NCBI RefSeq assembly: GCF_030269925.1
Contig: NC_085110.1
Span: 4,526,001 to 4,590,000 of the forward strand
DNA length: 64,000 nt
Source: Bombyx mori
Lineage: Eukaryota > Arthropoda > Insecta > Lepidoptera > Bombycidae
Reading direction: 5' to 3'
Positions 32,301-47,300 of this stretch are shown here, one piece after another. The translations under genes were made by a program, and so were the position numbers. A model generated the notes under the pieces. It was not told the origin of the DNA. It saw only the letters and a program-made list of their open reading frames with translations, and searched no databases. Within the stretch, counting starts at the first letter, position 1; the number at the start of each line of letters is the position of its first letter.

Positions 32301-35300
32301 CCCTTGTATGCAGATGAGCATACGGCCCACCTGATGGTGAGTGGTTACCGTCGCCCATGGACTTCAGTAATGCCAGGGGCAGAGCCAAGACGCTGCCTAC
32401 CGCAAAGCCCAGCACTACTTTCCGAAGAGGGTCCGAAATTACAGAGGGCGTATTCTTTTTTTTTGCTTTAGACGGGTAGATGAACTTATGACCTTCCTGG
32501 TTAAGTGATCACCGGAGACCATAGGCATCTATAACGTAAATACTGCCACCAGGACCTATTGTGAGTCCGCACGGGTAGGTACCACCACCTCGCCTATTTC
32601 TGCCGTGAAGCAGTAATGCGTTTCGGCTTGGAGGGTGGGCCTGCCGTTGTAGCTATACTGAGACATTAGAACTTATATCTCAAGGTGGGTGGCGCATTTA
32701 CGTTGTAGATGTCTATGGGCTCCAGTAACCACTTAACACCAGGTGGATTGTAAGCTCGTCAGCCATCTAAGCAATAAAACCATAAAGCAATATATCAATC
32801 ATGAATATATGTCAAGTACGTATTTCATCACAAAAATGAGTACCTTCCTGTGGGATTCGAACATCGTTACATCAGTTGATGCGAAACCTCCGGGCGTCTT
32901 ATCCTTTAGACCACGACGTATGGTAATTAGTGAAATTTGAAAAACAGTTATTTTCTTGAAACTCATAATATTTACTGCTGAAACCGCAAAAACAAAATAC
33001 TTTATATTATTATCTATTATTTAAATAAACTTTTGCAGATATTTGCAGATGATAGCTTAAATTCAATTTAGATTTACATTTAAAGTGGATTCTAAGTTAT
33101 GCTTATGAAGTATTTAATATTTATCTAAAACAAGATTTCCGCCAATGGTTAATTTATTTAAATACAAAGTTTTTATCTTTTTAGATGTGTAGTTATCTAG
33201 AGTATTGGAATAGACAAGTAAATCTTTCTTTTCCGTCACAAATCAGCATCTTTGTTTATTATTTATAAATAGCAAAACAAAACTATGCTATAAACATCCG
33301 AAAATCTTAAAAACGAAATTGCGGGTAGTTAAAAATTTCGTTCATCGAAAGAGAAACCTTTAATAATTAACAAGACTAAATGAAATATTTTTAATATTTT
33401 TTTTTTTTTTTTTTTTTTATTGCTTAGATGGGTGGACGAGCTCACAGCCCACCTGGTGTTAAGTGGTTACTGGAGCCCATAGACATCTACAACGTAAATG
33501 CGCCACCCACCTTGAGATATAAGTTCTAAGGTCTCAGTATAGTTACAACGGCTACCCCACCCTTCAAACCGAAACGCATTACTGCTTCACGGCAGAAATA
33601 GGCAGGGCGGTGGTACCTACCCGTGCGGACTCACAATAGGTCCTACCACCAGTGATTACGCAAATTATAATTTTGCGGGTTTGATTTTTATTACACGATG
33701 TTATTCCTTCACCGTGGAAGTCAATCGTGAACATTTGTTAAGTACGTATTTCATTCGAAAAATTGGTACCCGCCTGCGGGATTCGAACACCGGTGCATCG
33801 CAACAACGAATGCACCGGACGTCTTATCCTTTAGGCCACGACGACTTAAATATAGATAAATGACAAGATTCTGACATTTTTTTGTTGATTTATTTCTAGC
33901 ACGCGAGACAATATGTACTTAAGCCACCCGAAGCTCAACGCTGCACTAACGTGTCGTCTCGTTGGAGGTTTGACCAGAGAGCAGAGATCCGTTTGCCACG
34001 AAGCACCGGATACAACTGCCATAGCCTTTGAGGGTCTTCAGTTAGCGGTCAAGGAGTGTCAGCATCAGTTCCGATGGCATCGATGGAACTGCTCCAGTCT
34101 ATCTGTTAAGAGCAGTAATCCTCATTCCAGTGCTATAATGAAGAGAGGTGAGTTCGTAATGTTCATTATTTTGAGATTTACTTCCAGTAGTAGGGAAGGT
34201 CTTGGCTATGCTTGTGGCTTTACACATGTCTATGCAATGGTAACTTCTTACCATTAGAACCATATGAACTTCTACATACAGTGACATTAAAAAAAAAGAG
34301 ATTGCTATGTTTTTTATGGAATTTCATCGGAATTTGTTTTTCAATGTTTCTTCATTTCAATCAATCGAGCACATCCATCTGATTAAAGAGCTACTAATAA
34401 ACACATCGAGCTTGCCCTTGTTAAGTTTTCTTAACGAGTATGTATTATTCTCAAAAATTCTGAACCTCATTATTCAAAGACTTTTCGTTGGATCACCGCT
34501 GCAGATTTCGGAAAAACAGTTACAGTAATGGGAGAGTGACATTTGCCAGAGATAAATATCCCAAGTGGTCTTCTTTCACTTTTTATTTTTATACTAGCAT
34601 TAAAAAGAAAGTAAAAAGGTTTTGAGGGCTAAAGCAGCTAAGTATAAAGAAAATAAAATGGGATCGATAAATCTGGTAGCATTGTACTAGGTTAGCCAAA
34701 TTGAAAAAAAAAAGGATTCATGCTAAATAGTTTCGATAAAACATTTTAGGCATTGTTTAAAACTGTCACTTAATTTAGTTCTCGAGTCAGCGGCTTAACT
34801 CTAAACATAAACCCGCTTAATATACTTTTTAAAGTCGGAAAAAATGCAAGTTTCTGCATTCGGATAGTTAACAGTAATTAATAATACGGCCCTGGCATTT
34901 CGTCCTTTGTCGGTGGTTACGGAAATACAAAAAAAGTATACACTTCCATTTTATTTAGTTCAATTCAACCAAAATACTAGTTTTTTTAGAATTACCGCTC
35001 GCTTTTAAAGCTGTTTTGGCTATAATTCGATAGGAGTGAAGATTACATTAAGCCAATTAAACTGGCCACTGACGTACTTTCAATTAGCGGACATGCGGCA
35101 AAAAGATAACAAATGCCATCTTAATTGGATGTTGTTTACTGGTTCGGCGACTAACGTAAATATATTATGTTCACTTTGAGCGATTGCGTCTCATGAAAAA
35201 GAGTAAGAGGGAGGCTTCGCATTAAACATTTGTAACGGCATCAAGAAACAGAAGAAAGAAAAGTTCAAAAAGAGAAGCTGGTTATAAAATGACAGCATCG

Positions 35301-38300
35301 TATAACTCATATAGTGGTTGGTTAAGGAAGAGATTTTTTTTTTATCTTTATATATATCGTCACCCATTTCATCCTATATGATTTCGAAGACTCGAGTATT
35401 TTACATAGCAGCTGTCCCTTCAAACCCAAACTGGCTATATCGCGTCAGAAATAGGCAGGATGGTGGTACCCAACCGTGTGGGCTTACAATATACCCTTAA
35501 AACTAGCACAAGCCAATCTCAGTACGCTGATATAATGCTCAGAAAACCGAATCCCCCTTTGGGGGTATTTTATGCTACTCCGTAGCGTAGTGGAAACATC
35601 TTTCTATGTTATCTCTCGCTCTAATGGCGGCGAGCCTGTGACGTCAGAATCAGAAGTCCTTCTTCGTTATTGGACAGCTACGCCGTAAAACTCCAGTTTT
35701 TAACGTATTGATTTCTAACATCGTGATGCGATGACTTTTTTTTTACCATAAGCTTAATAACATGGATACTGCTGCCAACCCTGAAAACATTAGACTGATG
35801 TATCTTATGATTTCACACGGAAATCGAAATGTAAAAGAATTTTGAATCAAAACTAATGTAATCTGCAGGAAAAAATCTAATTATACTCTGTTGTAATTTA
35901 AAGATTTTTTTTTAAGCCCGATCATTATGAACGACGCGGAGTATCATAGCCAAATGGTTGAAAAAAAAAGATATTTATTTGATTTGTGCGTATTACAGAA
36001 GCTTAAAATAATCATTAGGTAAGATGAGAATTTGAAATAGAATTAATTATTAAAAAAAAACTCTCGGTATCGGACATTATTTTAAGTTGTTTCGCTTGAA
36101 ATATTTAAGCTTATGAAAGTGGCACATTCTGAATCCATTTACATTTTTATGCACGATTATAGTATAGATCGGCTTATTGTAAGTTCTTCATTGAAATCTC
36201 CGGCTCATTGCCGACGCATTACACCGGACTCATTTAATTCTGTAACGTACGGTCTTGGAGCTGCGACATCATTTTCTTTAAACAATCACCGCAACCGCCC
36301 CACACGTAGTACCTTCGAAAACACATAAAGATATTGTTACAAATATAAAAACTTCAACAAGACTATAAACAAATTTATTTATCACGCTGCGACCACATGA
36401 AACAACCAATAATGTCACAAGATTACATTAAGAATTGTAGGTGGTAGCCATGATCATCGGTTAATGCCAAAACCAGTCTCGATCGATGCATTAAATTCTT
36501 CAAGAGGCTTTATTATTATTTTTGTTAAGATCGACCAAAAAAAAATGCAACTAAAATATCAAACCAATCGCCATCAGCCATTACAATCCGAATTTATTAC
36601 GACGAAAAATTTTTCACGCACATTACGAGCGGACCAGCCGGACATTATACTTGGACGCGCTAAGACCTTGCCAGTCGTCTTTATGTCTGCATTTCGGTGT
36701 GAAAAGGCATTGTCGACCTCGTTTTTTCCACGATCATCGCACACGTTGACGTGAAAATTTACGAGCATGGAGGATGGGAGACAACAAATAATAAGATGGT
36801 CCTTGGTGGCCAGGTGAGGCACCCGCTCCCCGCGATTTCACGCTTCGTGTGGGTCCGACCGACGCCCCTCTGCCAGACCCGATCAGCTCTTCACCAATTA
36901 ATACGTTAACCGGAATTCACTTTAATGATTACGTTTGTGATAAAGCGAAGAGTTTGTGAATTGTTTATATCTCTTTTATTAGCGTCATTAAAAATCATTT
37001 TTGTTCACATCTCATCAGGTAACCATCAGAGATACGATCAACTCAGTACAATACGAATTTTATCCCGCTATGGCAGATGTTTATCTGGCAATGCGAGTAA
37101 AAGTAAAAATTTTACGACGTGTGTATTATCCATTGTGTTTTCGTCTTTATTAGTATTGGTAATGCGGCGTAACGACACCTTCCGGCCCTTCATCGACACG
37201 ACTGCGTTTAAATTGAAAAATTGTGAAAAAACAGCGTAACTAAACACTTAAACATCTTTCTTAACTTGCCCATTGTTGAGGCTCCGGATTGAAACGGTCG
37301 GACAGGAGAATGAAATGGAAAAAAAAAAGTTAAGAACAAATCGAGAGGCTTTTAAATAGGATAATAGCGATCGATGATCGAAGAACGAAGATAACAACGA
37401 TTCCGGACCGTTGGCCCTTTCTGCCCAAACGTGTAGACACATTGATGAAAGAACGGACGGATGGCATTTGGACGGGATTGGTTCCGCTACCCCGAGATCC
37501 TCCACACGTCGTTAGCGCTCTTGTTGTACGTGACGTTGTTACAATACCTGCACAACGCTCTCCGAGATTTAATGACCTTTGTGAGGCTAATGAGAGCATT
37601 GTCGGAAAATGTTTCGCCTCGGGCGTTAATAGTCGATTGTCGACGAGATTAGCGCGAGGAGAGGTCTCGTCGCAAGCGGGGCCGCGTGAGAGAATGGCGC
37701 GCGACGGACCAGCCAGGGTGGCGAACATGCCTCGATACAAATCTTACGGCGCGCTCGCACGTGACATGAATCCACGAGCCGACCGTCTCATAAAAAGTGA
37801 CATTTATTGGCGTCTTATATCAACTTTGCGTCCGCAGGTGACGAAGCGCCGACGGCAATGCGCGGTTATGACGCTGCAAAAACATAAGACTCTTATCTGG
37901 GTAGCCGTCGTGGGAAACCGCCGGTCTCTTGTGAGACGTCTTTATCGAGGAATGTTTTTGGATTATTTTTTGTGACATCACACGTCGCTCTAATGATTAC
38001 GTACGTGAATGTTACGCATCGAGCGAAATGTCAAAATAGTGCCTTAATTTGGGGTTGTGTCGAAAATGTATCAGATGTTTGATGATAAAGCATAATCGTT
38101 GGCCTAAAATAACAAATTTAGTAGGGTTTTGAGCGTACCGGGACGTGTCGAAATGTCTGTGGGCGATGCCTCTCGGTCCTGTAATGGCGATAACATCTCT
38201 CTGTGCGTTACCGAGTCGTGCTCCTTCAGATGCCTCTTAAGCTGTGAGAAAAAACGCACAAAAGCTCCCATAAAAAGCATGAATCTGTCCAAAGTTCTCA

Positions 38301-41300
38301 GTTTAAGACGTGACATTGAGTGGTTCTTTTTTTGGTTTGACCATTGTTCAGCGTCAGATTATAATAGACTCTTAAGGGTTAATTAAGTCGAGTATGGTAT
38401 TAGTGACCGTGCTGAATTTAGAAGAAATAAATTAAGAGAGGTATGAATTGACGAATTTTTTATGTGTGTTTTATTAATAGCTCATGTAGCCACAAATTCA
38501 CGGACGAATTGTGTTCAAATTCAATCAGACCCCAATGATATCACGATCAAAATTCCACCGCTCACTATAACATATAAGGTTGAAGTCTTAGTGAACTCTT
38601 AAAGCTTCAGCTTCAAGTCACGGGATGCGCTTAATAAGCAGTTGTAACATATTGACATCGACAATACCAGGCTCAAAAGTCGGTCTTTGTCTTCTGTGAA
38701 ATGCAGAAGGACAGGTCACACTTTTTCGGGAGCTCCAATGAAAATAAGCGTAGATTCAGTAAATATGGGTTTAATTTCGAACTTGAATTTCAGACTTCAA
38801 TAATTCTTAAAAAAAAGTTTTCATCTCAAATTACTCGTTTTGGATTTCCGTTTGAAATTCTGTACTAAATGTTGAAGCAATAAGTGTTGCTGCGGTGGGG
38901 CAGCCGTTGTAACTAAACTTGAGACCTTAGAACTTATATCTCAAGGTGGGTGGCGCATTTACGTTGTGGATGTCTATGGGCTCCAGTAACCACTTAACAC
39001 CAGGTGGGCTGTGAGCTCGTCCACTCACCTAAGCAATAAAAAAACCGTAATTTTTTATAATTTTTATATTGCGTAGAATTATCTCACGACTCAGTCGGAC
39101 TTAAGTCATTACCAGAGTCCAAATATTAATACCGATATCTGTCTGAAAGTTCGAGTTTCACTTATACTTTATAACGCCTTTCCCACTCTTTTATAAATCC
39201 GTTGAAACTACGGAATCCCAATAGTATGGCGAACTTGTTTATCAGTGAAAGATGCCAACAATCAAATATTATCCTAAAATTAAATCAAGTTACGGTTCAA
39301 TATTCGGTACCCTGGTTTGCTTTTAAGAACAAAAAATATGTAAATGAAATTTGTTTTACCGATATTGTACGACCCAAAATTTGATATCGGAACATTCGTC
39401 AAAAATACTACTTTATTCTTATAAACTTATGATTAAACATCCCGAACGAATCATCTCAAGGTGGACTCACATAAAAAGTCAGCTCATTTTATTTAAAGTT
39501 TGATAAAGCGAATTAAATTCACATTAAATCAGCACCATGTCCAATGAATGAGGAACAACTTTCAATGGAAATTGTTTCCCGTCAACCGTTCGGAGGAATG
39601 CTTAATACAGTCTCGTTTATACCCATTACCGATACGCGTTCGGTTGCTTTCCGATAATCGACACGAGAAAAACATGACGCGAACTCATTCATTTTGGCGC
39701 CAGATTTATAAACTACCCGGTCGGATGCGAGAACAACACGAAAAACTGCTTCTAAAGTCAGCGAGGGCACAATCGTAAATCACGCGCGACGTGCGCGGAA
39801 CCACGTAAATCATTACGACTTACACATCAAAAACGAAATTGCGGACACACGGAAAAAGTCGACCACCGCCGGAGACAACCGGAAAAACCATTACTTTATG
39901 CGCATTCGATTGAATAAAACGTTCGTGTTTCAACAAAGAACACCGGATTAAATTAACGATAATTTAAATTAGTATTTACAGAGTCCGTACCTTTTTGTTA
40001 GCTGGCTACACTCGCCGTATACGGGACAAAAGTAGATTCGCGGTTTTAATCCTTCGATTCTCAGAATTGTCCGCTGAGTTCGCCATCCGATCATATTCGA
40101 TTGCAGATAAATAAACTTATTATAATATGTTTTTAAAACCGACAACAAAACTACTGCTTATTATTCTCAAAAAATCACAAAAACTTACTTATTTTTCAAT
40201 TAAAACAAATTACGTCGGAACTTATTTATTTGAATTGCAAAAGTCAATAGCAAATCGGGTTCCACTTTTTCTCTTACAAATCCGAATAAAGATAATGACA
40301 ATTCATGCATTATTAAAACAAACACACGACCAAAAACGAACGCGCAAGTGTAGGGGAAGAATTTAAAATCTGTCACCCCCTTAGCGATTCAGAACATTTG
40401 TCGTAAAAAAAACCTTCGTAAACGAATAATCGGAATTCATTAAAGTCGATTAAAGAATTCGGCACGGGTATCGAATGCGGACGATAAAAGACCTTATGGT
40501 CGACTAATTGGCGCAAATTGACACTAAAACGTGGGATGTTAGTAATTAAAACACAAGCACAACCAGACCTGGTGCAGTTTAGTCGGGTACATGTTTTTGT
40601 GCTTGAATTTTAATCGAAACGAATAATTATAATTGTTTGTCTAATGGCGTGAGAGACGAATCGATTCTCAGATCGTTATTATACAATATATCTATCAACT
40701 TTTATATACTAATATTCTGATAATGTGCGATAGAAAGTTACGTAACATGAAACATATGTAAGTCAACAGACAGACGAACAAATCTTGAAAACGACACAAT
40801 ACTTCTTCAACGATAGGGCCGTAGCGTCCGTATAACTCGTGCGCATCAAAATCGATCAATCGGCCGTGTTTATAAATCGCAATATATCGATACTATCGCG
40901 ACACGACCATCGACAAAATATATAAATTTGTCAGGGGCAAGAAAACCCATTTCGGTTCAAGGGAATTTATAAATAAACAATAAGATTACCTTACTTGGTG
41001 TCTGCTTGATGAAATTCATCACGATGTGAGTACGATGCGAGGTGATAACCATAGTACGAACGTAACGAATGCGATGCTTTATAACCTTCGATTTATCGGA
41101 TCGGGCAGTGTATGATCTGAAACGGTGTAGGTTCTTCAATAGTCCTCCAAATACACATGCTAATGCTGTATTCAATACCCACGTTACAAACTTTCTAACA
41201 ATTTGAAAGTAGAAAATATTCCGGGAGCCAGCCCTATCACACGCGTCTCACAACTTACAGTCGACATGAGAAAGTTTTTTTTTTAATAAATACACCTATG

Positions 41301-44300
41301 TTATTATGAATGTTTGGTAACAGTGCCAGTGATTGTTAGGTACTTCATCATATTAAAACTCTTTTATATTTTGTTTTACAAAAATAAGTCATGTGATTTC
41401 GTTTACAGCATTTATTGAATGCTAAATGACATTTAATGAATTTCTTCATAGAACGATTCACTTTCCGTGGGACTTGATTTCTCGGTCGGAATTAAATGTT
41501 TTAATAGTCGCTTATTTATATACCAATAGTCAGTAGCATCCTTTAAGCGTTTACCTTATAGGAAAAAAAAATAAACGGCCTCATTACAAATGTCGTTAAG
41601 TATAAATACGGATCAGACGCGTGTATTAATTCATCTTAGCGATCACTTAACAGAGATAATACTTGATTTGTAATGATTATAGTTTATTAAACGTGAATCA
41701 TTAAAATATATAGGTAGGTGCTTACGTTGATTTTTCGATAAAATGTACCATGAACTAGGGATGATGGTATTTTGTATCGATTTGAATTGTATTCCTAGGC
41801 AGTGTACTCGGCGCTTAATGGATCGATGGTTGGTTGAAAACATTTTTGTTTTGTTGAGATTAATTCACTCCGACTCTATACATTGCGTGACGTCATAAAA
41901 TGGGGATATTAGAATTTATACTAGTTGTTTAAAATTGAGTGCGTTTTAAATGTATGCTGAGAAGGATTAATGCCAATTGATTTTAATGCCAGAAACCAAT
42001 CTCCGCGCCCTTCCAATTAACGATACCTATCTGTGAAGTACGAAATTATGTCGTTTGTCTGTCTGCTCAACAGCAAAAGAACGTAATAGCGTTCTTTATT
42101 TATTCATTAAATAAATCGCACACACAGACAAATAAATATTATTAAATTTTCGGAAAAATATACTTTAAAATAATGACTAAAATAATCACAATGTTAATGT
42201 TAATGTCATGATATTTCTAATGTTTGAGGTATTTTTAGTGTTGAATCAGAAGGGATTATTAGCCAACCGGACATTAAGTGTTTTCTGGAGTATAACATAA
42301 ATGACTGACTGATTGTTTCAATTAAAGGATCCTCTTTTTTTATCGGGATGTATTACGCACGGTTCTCTAGCCCTAACTAGGGTGTCCTATACCGTCGAAC
42401 CCAGAGACTGGAATACCTACATCTACCTGCATATAAAAATTTACAGATATTCAATTCAATACACAAACAGCAAACATACTAGTTCGCCACAGGAATGTCT
42501 GTGGTGTTGGAATTGAAAGCATAACGCTTGACGCCTAGCTCGTCAGCGGGTCGAGATTAATATTTGTAATTGTGTTGTTGATAGCTGACAGTCTACTTCT
42601 CAAACTGGAACGTATGATGGCTTGACAGTAGAATGACTAAGGACAGTCGTATTTCCCCTAGTGGAATCAACTTGCACAATACAAGTATAAATTCCATGCG
42701 ATTTTGAATCACATGTACATAAGTACGATGAGCTACAAAAGCGCACGACTACAGCTAACGCCATCTATCGGCTATAATGTGTAGTTGAATGGTAAAACAA
42801 CAATTTTCAATCTTATGCAATATATAAATAAGAATATCTTTGGTGCAGATGGTGTACGATATGATTTTATAGAATGACAAATCAAATCGAATCAAACACA
42901 CTCTAATAACGTAAAAAACTTAACCAAAACAAATGTGTGCTGGGTCTTTACCCACTGCGCATGTCGGGAGTTAAATTTAAAAAATACGACCATAATGGTC
43001 ACACAAAAGCCACAATTAATTTTCCTTAAATTGTATTCAAGCCTTAACAAGATTTTAGAACATAAATATGATGTTTCTATGCAATTCTAGAGCTGAGCGC
43101 ATATTCAGATTTTAGACAAATCTAAACAAAGATGTTCTAATGATTTGAAGTCAAAATTTTAAAACTTTTTTTTGGAACCGGGAAGAATTCATTAAATAAA
43201 AGGAATCGTACTTTGTAACGCTAGAGTTTTTCATTTTACTCACATCAATGCGATTAAGTGTTTAAAAAAAAACCATTTTTGTATAATTTTTTCGTTTCAA
43301 ATGACGAAAAAAAAAAAACCATGATGTATATAATAAATTAAATCGAACCTAAAATGTATCACACCGGCGCACAGACAGATCATTCTTAAATGGAACGTCT
43401 GGCCACGAAATAAAAATCCCATTATTTTAATAAACCGTATCTTTGGACGTCAATTAGGCCACGATTGAGCCGAAAGCCACTAATCCTCCGAGATAAAGCA
43501 CCGATCCTTTATTAATCACTCGATACAATCGAATTAATTTACTCGATTCGACCATATCCGAGATATCGATATCCGAGTCCAGCGCCGGTCACCGGGTATT
43601 TGGATAAACAGGTTTTTTTAATTACTCAATAGGAAGGGAATGTTGGTGCGTCCGCGTTATCAAATAATTATTGTGAAAATAATAAAAGGATAATATTGCA
43701 TTTTCAATGTTGCCATCGACAACACTTCATGGTAACAGGAAAAAATATTTCATTTTTCACTTTAACGAAAACTAACAGTTAGCTTCAGCGTCAGATACGT
43801 TAGGAATTAATGTAATTGAATGACCAATTACGTCTCTATAAATAATTAGACGATCAAATATGTGATCGACAGAAAGATAAGATTTGTAGGCAGCGGCTTG
43901 GCTCCGCCCCTGGCATTGCTGAAGTCCATGGGCGACGGTAACCACTCACCATCAGGTGGGCCGTGTGCTCGTCTATTGCTTAGATGGGTGGACGAGCTCA
44001 CCGTCCACCTGATATTAAGTGGTTACTGGAGCCCATAGACATCTACAACGTAAATGCGCCACCCACCTTGAGATATAAGTTCTAAGGTCTCAGTATAGTT
44101 ATAACGGCTGCCCCACCCTTCAAACCGAAACGCATTACTGCTTCACGGCAGAAATAGGCGGGGCGGTGGTACCTACCCGTGCGGACTCACAAGAGGTCCT
44201 ACCACCAGTAATTACGCAAATTATAATTTTGCGGCTTTGATTTTTATTACACGATGTTATTCCTTCACCGTGGAAGTCAATCGTGAACCATTGTTAAGTA

Positions 44301-47300
44301 CATATGTTATTAGAAAAATTGGTACCCGCCTGCGGGATTCGAACATCGGTGCATCGCTAGATCCGAATGCACCGGACATCTTATCCTTTAGGCCACGACG
44401 ACTTCCTGTGTTCCTAGTAGGTACCTACTGCTGATGTTCATAAACAATGCTGATCAGTTGAGCCCTACGTTTGCCTGCCTATAATGGTATGGAGGTTATG
44501 ACGAAAGGAAGATCTTTTCCACCGAGCCAGTGATATTGCCGGTAGACCGATGATGTTGTTTTTTTTCCTACCTATTCTAGTAACCTCAAGGGGTTATTCT
44601 AGATTCGCCGAATTAGTAGGTCAGCTCATGGGGTTCAAATCTGATGACGTTGCTAACACTAACCCTAGTAAGAAGCGTGCTTTGCAGAATCTACCACCGG
44701 ATCCGAAACGTGACCCACTGAGAAGATCCGGCGAGAAACTCAATGAGCTGTGTCTGTGGGTTAATTTACTCGCCGAGCCCTTTGTCGCAAGCGACGGGTT
44801 CGACGAGAACGATGACCGGTACTTGAGGTGCCTAAAAGCACCGTTACTGGATCGGGAGAATCCGAAATGACGTATTTTGGGCGACGTCGACTGCTTTCCA
44901 TTTGGTCCGCAGTTCGGAACTTGTATATGTCCAAGCTTATCTTGAAAATCTCATAAATGAGATTCTGGTATCTGTCAAAAATCTTGTGTTATACGATGGC
45001 TACTCGTCGCAACGGCATTTAAGAAAAAACATTATTCATACATTCCGATCCGAAGATTGGAACAGCCTTGGTGCGATATAACTGAGTCTTCGATTTGACA
45101 ATCACGCGGGCTTCGGTTGTCTGTACACTTATCGTACGCTTAACACCAGATCAATCATGAACTCATTCAGTCATATAGAGCAACAGACCGGCATCACACA
45201 GCTGCATCTTTTGACGAGCATCCCTACCTAATAGACCTACTAATTGCCTCGTAAGACCCTCTGACTTCTTTTCTGGTCATAACGCTAAAAATCAATAATT
45301 GAAACTAACCAAAATCACGTCAGAATACGCCTGCCAAACAAAACACTAAATCATCGACAAATCATAGTTTCTCAAACCAATAAAACTCCGATGACGTCCG
45401 TCAGATAAGCATAAAGATAGTCCATAAATTTCGATACACTCTATGAAAACACGTAGCAGGTGGTATCGGATCTCGGCAGCATAATTGCCCATTAAAACGA
45501 AATGGCTCTTAAAATAAGCGAAATGCCTATTCAGCGCACAATGAAATAGCGAGGATAGCACATTATTAAACCACGAAGGATTACACTTGAGCACAATTAA
45601 AAGTAAGCAGCGACAGACGGACCTAACTCAGATGCAAATACCGCATCACACTATTTATGGTAAAAAGATTACATTGTACGAGAGCAATAGCTTATCTGGA
45701 CATCACGAATGGGCTCACCGTTTAATTTATTGCAATAAAACAGATAAATGGTGGTTGCGAACGTTCCGCGTTCCTATAAATCGAAGAGCTTCCACTACTA
45801 GTTCGCGCATGATAAATGCGAGGACGCGTACCGTTCGCAATGTACATCAACCCTCGTTTGCTTTCAATTTATCGTCGCTTATAAAAGTATTTAATAAAGC
45901 AGTAATGGACTGCAACACAAACAATGTTTTCGTTATTTAAAAGCACGCTCCGTATATCATATTGGTGTTTTTAAGTAATGTCACGAAAAACCAATAACAG
46001 CGTTTTAAATGCTAACGTCCGAGTTCCGGTAGAGTGAAATTTACGATTTCAATGTTTAAATCGAACCCGATTTCCAGTATTTATTAATTAACCTACATAT
46101 ATTTTGTAGATATACCTACATAGATTCAAGATGGGTGGCGCATTTACGTTGTGGATGTCTATGGGCTCCAGTAACTTAACACCAGGTGGGCTGTGAGCCC
46201 GTCCAATTACCTAAGCAATAAATAAAAAAAAACTTAGTTACTTAAAGAAGAAGAGGATCTATACGATTACTAGCTGGCCCGGCAAACGTTGTTTTTGCCA
46301 TATAAATTATTTCTAGGAAAGATAAATAGCCTAGATACCGACTGCAGCGCCATCTGCCGGGCTGATTTGTGACTCTACACCATCTAGGGCGCGACCCAAA
46401 CGCATACAAAAAAAATCATTCAAATCGGTCCAGCCGTTTAGGAGGAGCTCAGTGACAAACACACGTATAGAAGAAATATATGTATATATACATATAAAGA
46501 TTATTATGCATCGATCCAGTTTCCCTGCGAAACCTTTTACCGTACCTACGAATGTTCCAGACTATAATTTTTATTTTCAAGATAAACTAGTCACCCGATC
46601 CATTATTTATTTCATTGGCTAAGAGCTTTACATGTTTCGATATCTTGTATTTTCTCATAGATACATGGTTTTGCTTAACATGATCACCGCGAGTAAGATA
46701 CAATTTGCGTGTGGTCCGATTCGCATGGCAGATCGTTTAAATGCGAACAAAGTTGTCGATGCGTTTTGAATAAAACTTAATATCCATCGATTATGCGGCT
46801 TGTGATAAAAATTCTTACAATGTTGGACACTTTGTAAGATTTCCGCAACAAATTCGAATCATTTAGGTAACAGTAAGTAAATGCAAATTAAAAATGTGTG
46901 ATAAAATATTTCGGATTACCACATTTTTGTAAATGTTAAAGCGGTTTCATTTAAAATCACATTTTATGATGTGATTTTATTGGTGGTAGGACCTCTTGTG
47001 AGTCCGCACGGTTAGGTACCACCACCCCGTCTATTTCTGCCGTGAAGCAGTAATGCGTTTCGGTTTGAAGGGTGGGGCAGCCGTTGTAACTATACTTGTG
47101 ACCTTCGAACTTATATCTCAAGGTGGATGGCGCATTTACGTTGTAGATGTCTATGGGCTCCAGTAACCACTTAACACCATGTGGGCTGTGAGCTCGTTCA
47201 TCTAACTAAGCAATAAAAAAAAAGTGTGTGTGTCCGCTCCGACGCACGACTGGAGTTTACTGGATATAAAAAATTAAACGAAACAATACGAGAAATAGTT

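Larger units (their letters stand above)
23344..33899 (+). other. Wnt10 intron 1 (10.6 kb)
   Basis: Holds Helitron-like copies, Bm1-type SINEs, families B and C, and AT-rich unique DNA between them. Frames of 60-95 codons inside it match repeats or have no domains. A moderately GC-rich patch with palindromic CTATGCAATAGCT segments lies at 30843-31245. Confidence 0.75.

Noticed and set aside
33913..34257. Met at 33913 as the Wnt start and the frame continuing past 34147
   Set aside because: An acceptor precedes it, no signal peptide follows, and phase fits the exon at 23249. The frame beyond 34147 loses Wnt similarity exactly at the GTGAG donor.
37442..37975. 177-codon plus-strand frame
   Set aside because: A long frame also runs on the other strand (37330-37740). 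The region is CG-rich, which lengthens chance frames, and no domain is recognisable.
44550..44870. 106-codon plus-strand frame that looks protein-like
   Set aside because: It lies wholly in a reverse family C repeat. The same blocks recur at 54925, 27709, 3503 and elsewhere without an open frame.
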